27,549 nucleotides of DNA from JAHDNZ01 sp036721855 (GTDB taxonomy: Bacteria; Bacillota; DTU065). Below are positions 24,269-27,549 of the stretch, piece by piece. The stretch spans positions 1-27,549 of the forward strand of contig DAIMKF010000024.1 of NCBI GenBank assembly GCA_036721855.1, read 5' to 3'. Both the position numbers and the translations under genes were made by a program. Position 1 is the stretch's first letter, and the number at the start of each line of letters is the position of its first letter. The notes beneath the pieces are model-generated. The model was not told the origin of the DNA, did no database searches, and saw only the letters and a list, made by a program, of their open reading frames with translations.

Positions 24269-24499
24269 CATCAGAGTGGGACTATTGGGCATGAATTTCA
24301 AAGTTGTCATTACTTCGTAGAATCTTTCGGCTTTGCTTTCGAGATCAGCCTCAGCATCATAAAATTTATCAGCCTGGGCTATGTTCTCTGCTACCCGCCA
24401 AAAAAGTTCAGCCGGTGTTTCTGTTACCTGGCCATCTTTTTTGGCAAGATAACGTTTCTCTAAAACTGTTTGAGCATTTTCGCTCAGATTAAGAGTCAA
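24269..24499 (-). CDS. nrdJ: class II ribonucleotide reductase, exon 1 (N-terminal part)
   Basis: This exon codes for residues 1-77 of an adenosylcobalamin-dependent reductase that makes deoxyribonucleotides with or without oxygen. It starts at TTG 24497-24499, behind AAGGAGGAAG at about 7 bases, and begins MTLNLSENAQTVLEKRYL as NrdJ proteins do. It ends at LKFMPNSPTLM exactly before the GTGCG of intron 1. Reading on past the boundary gives a false stop after VRQDS at 24251. A terminator (24521-24563) lies only 22 bases upstream, leaving no room for a separate promoter. Confidence 0.93.
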
Positions 24500-24520
24500 A
24501 TAACTTCCTCCTTCCTCATG

Positions 24521-24563
24521 AAAAAGCAGATGCTCCGTCTATTTTTTCCACACTAGAGCATCT
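24521..24563 (-). terminator. terminator-like hairpin between spoIID and nrdJ
   Basis: On the minus strand AGATGCTC (24563-24556) pairs with GAGCATCT (24535-24528), followed by GCTTTTTC. It ends spoIID transcripts. Because nrdJ begins right after it, it may instead act as an attenuator for nrdJ. Confidence 0.65.
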
Positions 24564-24579
24564 TCTCCTTCATATCTAA

Positions 24580-25635
24580 TTATTCCCAGATCTGTGTAAA
24601 TGAAACAACCTCAGTACCCGGGTAGTAGAAATTTAATATTTCCTTGTAATTAAAATCCAGTTTGGCCATTCCATCGGCACCATACTGTGACATACCTACG
24701 CCGTGGCCATAACCCAAGGTGCTAAAAGTAATTTTAGTACCATCTAAGCTGACCTTAAAGGTAAAATTAGTTGACCGCAACCCAAGTTTAGTCCTTACCT
24801 CTACCCCGCTAAATATGCGTCCTCCGGCTAGAAACTGCTCTACACGCCCAGAACGGTTGCGTGCTAGAATCTTAAGAGGACTGTTTTTTTTATCAGGGTT
24901 GAGCCATGGTTCTAAAAGTGTTGCTGCCATTATAACATCCGGTCCTTGTGGGAGGCTTGCAGCTAAAGTTAGTTCGCTGGCTTTCAATTTTACACCAAGT
25001 GCTTTTTCCAGTTCGGTTATACTGAAGGTCTTTTGATCATTGTAGCGTGGCGAATGTTTATCATAAGGATTAGGCTGAGCTTTTAAATAAGGAGTCTGAA
25101 CCTTAAAGACAGCTTGAGCATCTTCGGTATAGGGCCCTGCCGTTGAGCAGTAAAGTGCCTCGACTAAAATACCCTGATAAGTAAGAACTTCCCGGCTAGT
25201 TGCTAAAACAGCTTGAGCTATTTTTTCTTGATTAATAGTAAATGCTGTTTGCCATCTTTGTTTGCGTTCTTCTATAGAAATCCAGGCCTGCCCCTCATGG
25301 GGCAAGTTAGTAATATCTGCCTTTAATGGATACTTAGAGTCTGTTATTCTAATTAAATCTAACCTTTTGAGTGTATAAGTTCTGGCTGCTACAGCTTGCG
25401 CTTTTAAGGCCTCTGTATGAAAAGAAGCCGGTAGCTCCGCAGCTATTACTCCTTGAAGATATTCTTCCAACTCCAGCTCTAAAAGACCCTCGCCATAGAC
25501 ATAGAGTTTTACAATTATAGGTTTTTTCGGAACTATCTTTCCCTCCTTTAGACCCATAGCAAATACTATACCACTAACAAACAGAATAAGAGCTATCAGC
25601 CAGACTAGTAAAGTAACACCAGTCCTTGCAGACAA
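24580..25635 (-). CDS. spoIID: stage II sporulation protein D
   Basis: SpoIID is a membrane-anchored lytic transglycosylase of the mother cell that removes septal peptidoglycan during engulfment. The 351-residue protein has an N-terminal membrane segment (about 8-28). The conserved block GVIAAELPASFHTEALKAQA followed by VAARTYT contains the catalytic Glu. The C-terminal GYGHGVGMSQYGADGMA and FNYKEILNFYYPGT motifs are also present. It starts at TTG 25633-25635 with AAGGAG upstream. It is a single gene here, not next to the F1F0 or spoIIIA clusters. Its presence confirms endospore formation. Confidence 0.92.
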   Translation of the reverse strand: MSARTGVTLLVWLIALILFVSGIVFAMGLKEGKIVPKKPIIVKLYVYGEGLLELELEEYLQGVIAAELPASFHTEALKAQAVAARTYTLKRLDLIRITDSKYPLKADITNLPHEGQAWISIEERKQRWQTAFTINQEKIAQAVLATSREVLTYQGILVEALYCSTAGPYTEDAQAVFKVQTPYLKAQPNPYDKHSPRYNDQKTFSITELEKALGVKLKASELTLAASLPQGPDVIMAATLLEPWLNPDKKNSPLKILARNRSGRVEQFLAGGRIFSGVEVRTKLGLRSTNFTFKVSLDGTKITFSTLGYGHGVGMSQYGADGMAKLDFNYKEILNFYYPGTEVVSFTQIWE

Positions 25636-26146
25636 ATCAGCTTCTCCTTCCTATTCAGGTAGTCTTTATAATCAATTGTATTCATCTAAATCTAATTTTA
25701 AGCCCTAGATTAAGCTCCAGCTTCAAACAAACCAGTGCCTTCTTTCTAAAGGTTTTTCGGAGCCCACCGGTAAAACCAGTGGGCTTTGATAGTTATCTTT
25801 TTCTTGGGTAGATCCTATAATCAAGTTTTTTTAGGGGGATTTTCATAAAACAAAACCTGATTCCCGGTAAAAAGCTTAGCTCTATTGATTTTATCTCGAT
25901 ATTGATTAATAAGACTGTTGCCAGACTATTGCTTTTCTAAGTAGCCCCTTTTACTGCAAGAAGACTGCGGTAGATTCATTTTTTTCCTTAGCTGCCAAGA
26001 TTGAAGAAATCTACCCATTCTTTTTGATCGGGCGGTAAACAATAGAGCTGTTTTCTTTTTCCTATGACAGGTAATAAGGTACCTTAAGCTTTGGAAACCC
26101 CAACTATAACTGCCTCTGGAGCCTTACCCTGGTTGCTATACTGATT
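25636..26146. other. 510-base stretch without a supported gene
   Basis: It contains a hairpin (AGCCCAC 25761-25767 with GTGGGCT 25779-25785, closed further by GGT/ACC) followed by only a broken T-run on the plus strand. On the minus strand, between about 26080 and 25830, short coding-like pieces appear (such as LYCLPPDQKEWVDFF and INRAKLFTGNQVLFYENP), interrupted by stops. This suggests a decayed gene of unknown family. Confidence 0.35.
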
Positions 26147-26659
26147 TCATATTTTCTCCAACTGAGCCACGATAGCTTTAGCAAAATCTCTCGCTGCCTG
26201 CGGACCATTGCCGGTTATAATACGGTCGTCTACCTCTACAGAAGTGCCTGTATAAAAGGCACCACCCTTGACTAAATCAGGCTTTCCGTCGGGATAAACA
26301 GTAGCCTTTTTCCCTTTTAAAAGACCGGCTCTGCTTAGAATAAGCGGTGCAATACAAATAGCAGCTACAATTTTACCTTTTTGGTAAGATTCTCGTGCTA
26401 AGCTGTGAGCCAAAGGATCATCAAAATACTCGCTGGAGCCACCTCCTCCTACAAAGACCAAGACTTCATAATCATCCGGAGTCAACTTGGTATATTCAAG
26501 ATCTGGTTTAACTAAAGCACCAAAACGTCCCTTGCATTCCTTAAGAGTAGACGAGGCTGTTTTTACCTTATGACCATGCAGCAGAAATTCTTCTTTGGGC
26601 TCCAGATATTCTTCGTCACGAAAATCTTTACTGGCAATAATCATCACAATTCGAGCCAA
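26147..26659 (-). CDS. DJ-1/PfpI family protein
   Basis: The 170-residue protein belongs to the class I glutamine amidotransferase-like DJ-1/PfpI superfamily. It has the early Glu (EEYLEP, about 16-17), the GGGGSSEYFDD loop and the nucleophile elbow AAICIAPLIL with Cys102, then GNGPQAARDFAKAIV near the end. Family members act as proteases, glyoxalases/deglycases or stress chaperones; the exact role cannot be told. It starts at TTG 26657-26659, 7 bases after AAGGAGG. It stands alone upstream of spoIID. Confidence 0.88.
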   Translation of the reverse strand: MARIVMIIASKDFRDEEYLEPKEEFLLHGHKVKTASSTLKECKGRFGALVKPDLEYTKLTPDDYEVLVFVGGGGSSEYFDDPLAHSLARESYQKGKIVAAICIAPLILSRAGLLKGKKATVYPDGKPDLVKGGAFYTGTSVEVDDRIITGNGPQAARDFAKAIVAQLEKI

Positions 26660-27495
26660 GAAAACTCCTCCTTGTATTGTATTATTTCACTAAGAAAGTA
26701 TATTGCCATACCCTCTTAATAACTCATATGAAACTATATCCAAGTAAAAATAAGCATTTTGTCTTGAAATTATAAGATTTTAGAGGGGTAAAACCCATAG
26801 GTAGAATAAAATATTTTTCACCTAAACTAGTTTATATTTTTGTTTACACCTGGCTTGTCACCGAATTTAGATACATTTCACCTTTGGTTTTATAGATTGA
26901 TAAAAATCAAATTGTGTAATTTGAACTAGACTGAGTATGTTATCTTTTTTAGCTTTTTCGCAGATTACTCTGCATAAAGCTAACCCCCATCTAGTATTCA
27001 TCTTTCAAAGTCCATGGATGATGTGATTTGCGAAACCGCATAAAATTCAGATGCTGTTTGCACGTTCAGTTACTGTTTGTATTTTATATTCTGTTTTCCA
27101 TTTTTCTTTACCTGTTTTTATTAGATATTTTCCTTTGCGGTAAATTAGTGTTACACATATAAGATCTTACCAAGGCAGAAAATACCTATAAATCCCAGGG
27201 TAAACTTTTTGTTTTTTGAGTTTGTATTTTAAAAAGACGCTGTTATTTCTTTTGTCAATAAAGAGCTAATCTTGAAATATCGAATGGTTTTCATTGAGAG
27301 AGTTCCTTCCTTGGGTTTATTTAGAACATCTTAAAAGATAGCTGTAATATCTCTCTTCTTGATCTAGTAGGAGGAGGCCTCCACTTAGAACTATCTTATT
27401 TAACTCCTATAGAAGTTATAGCCGGTAGTCCTTGACCTTGAATTATCTTTTTTTTTATTAAGGCTAGAATTAACTTCACTTAAATATACTCGCCA
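26660..27495. other. 836-base gene-free stretch, apparently decayed
   Basis: Very AT-rich with no frame that has a ribosome-binding site. On the minus strand around 27160-27080 a short run reads like the end of a DDE transposase (GKEKWKTEYKIQTVTERANS, resembling the KWK-x-x-YK-x-RT-x-x-ER-x-NS pattern), broken by stops on both sides. This is weak evidence of an old insertion sequence. A perfect GGAGGCCTCC palindrome is near 27374. Confidence 0.35.
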
Positions 27496-27549
27496 ATCGG
27501 GTAGGAGGCTACCCCTTATTTGAGTAGCCGACCTCCCACAGCACCGTAC
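27496..27549 (-). mobile_element. group II intron, 3' end only (runs off the right edge)
   Basis: Read on the minus strand the edge begins GTACGGTGCTGTGGGAGG, the 3' arm of domain V and its exit, then domain VI ending CCTCCTACCCGAT. The likely last intron base is at 27496 and the A seven bases before the end could be the branch point. It probably belongs to the same family as the 5' fragment at 1-99, which would explain why the contig breaks at both places. The class and the encoded protein are outside the window. Confidence 0.72.

Noticed and set aside
19863..24499. nrdJ as a frameshifted or insertion-killed pseudogene, or split by inteins
   Set aside because: The exon ends fit exactly in phase 0, and the inserts have group II boundaries and domain V, while no intein splicing motifs or continuous reading frames run through them.
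25761..25785. Hairpin as a functional terminator
   Set aside because: The run of Ts is broken and no gene ends just before it on the plus strand; on the minus strand no T-run follows.
1..27549. CRISPR array, prophage, tRNA or rRNA genes
   Set aside because: No regular repeat-spacer pattern, no phage structural genes and no tRNA or rRNA sequence were seen on reading both strands by eye.

Overview
The window looks like a chromosomal contig from an AT-rich, anaerobic, endospore-forming member of the Bacillota (Clostridia-like). Evidence: SpmA/SpmB, SpoIID and a SleB/CwlJ-type cortex hydrolase; Gram-positive PyrR and T-box leader RNAs; a PyrK-linked dihydroorotate dehydrogenase; an adenosylcobalamin-dependent (class II) ribonucleotide reductase; strong GGAGG ribosome-binding sites; and frequent TTG/GTG starts. 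No species can be named from the sequence alone.

Layout. Both edges lie inside group II introns on the minus strand: a 5' end at 1-99, directly after a rho-independent terminator, and a 3' end at 27496-27549. This suggests the contig stops at a dispersed intron repeat. From the left, on the minus strand, come a small secreted beta-rich protein, nagA, and a complete pyrimidine operon read as pyrB-pyrC-carA-carB-pyrK-pyrD-pyrF-pyrE. That operon has a strong promoter and two tandem PyrR-type attenuators. A cyclase-family gene faces the other way at 11933-12559. Next are a double FMN-binding exported protein and proS with a proline T-box leader. A gene-poor stretch (15.1-16.1 kb) holds one small gene and a decayed IS1182-like transposase. 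Then come a bifunctional-nuclease (DUF151) gene, spmAB, the SleB-like hydrolase, a tiny membrane protein and a sugar isomerase/epimerase-like protein.

The most unusual part is 19.9-24.5 kb: nrdJ is cut into three exons by two group II introns. Removing 23021-24268 and 21288-22426 restores one phase-0 frame of about 749 residues. Both introns begin GTGCG, carry a 34-nt domain V, have an A seven bases from the 3' end, and have an EBS1 hairpin loop that pairs with the upstream exon. The second intron interrupts the active-site motif NPCGEQ/PLLPYEAC. The first encodes a 257-residue protein that keeps the N-terminal RT-0-like and C-terminal maturase (domain X) motifs but lacks the reverse-transcriptase catalytic core. 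The second encodes nothing. spoIID and a DJ-1/PfpI protein follow to the right, then about 0.8 kb of apparently decayed sequence.

A second unusual point is carA. It sits in its normal operon place with an intact frame and translational coupling to carB, but the glutaminase Cys and His motifs have been replaced. The complex may therefore be ammonia-dependent, or may draw its glutaminase from elsewhere. Four unlisted-length small genes (54, 44, 59 and 47 codons), all with ribosome-binding sites, are also annotated.
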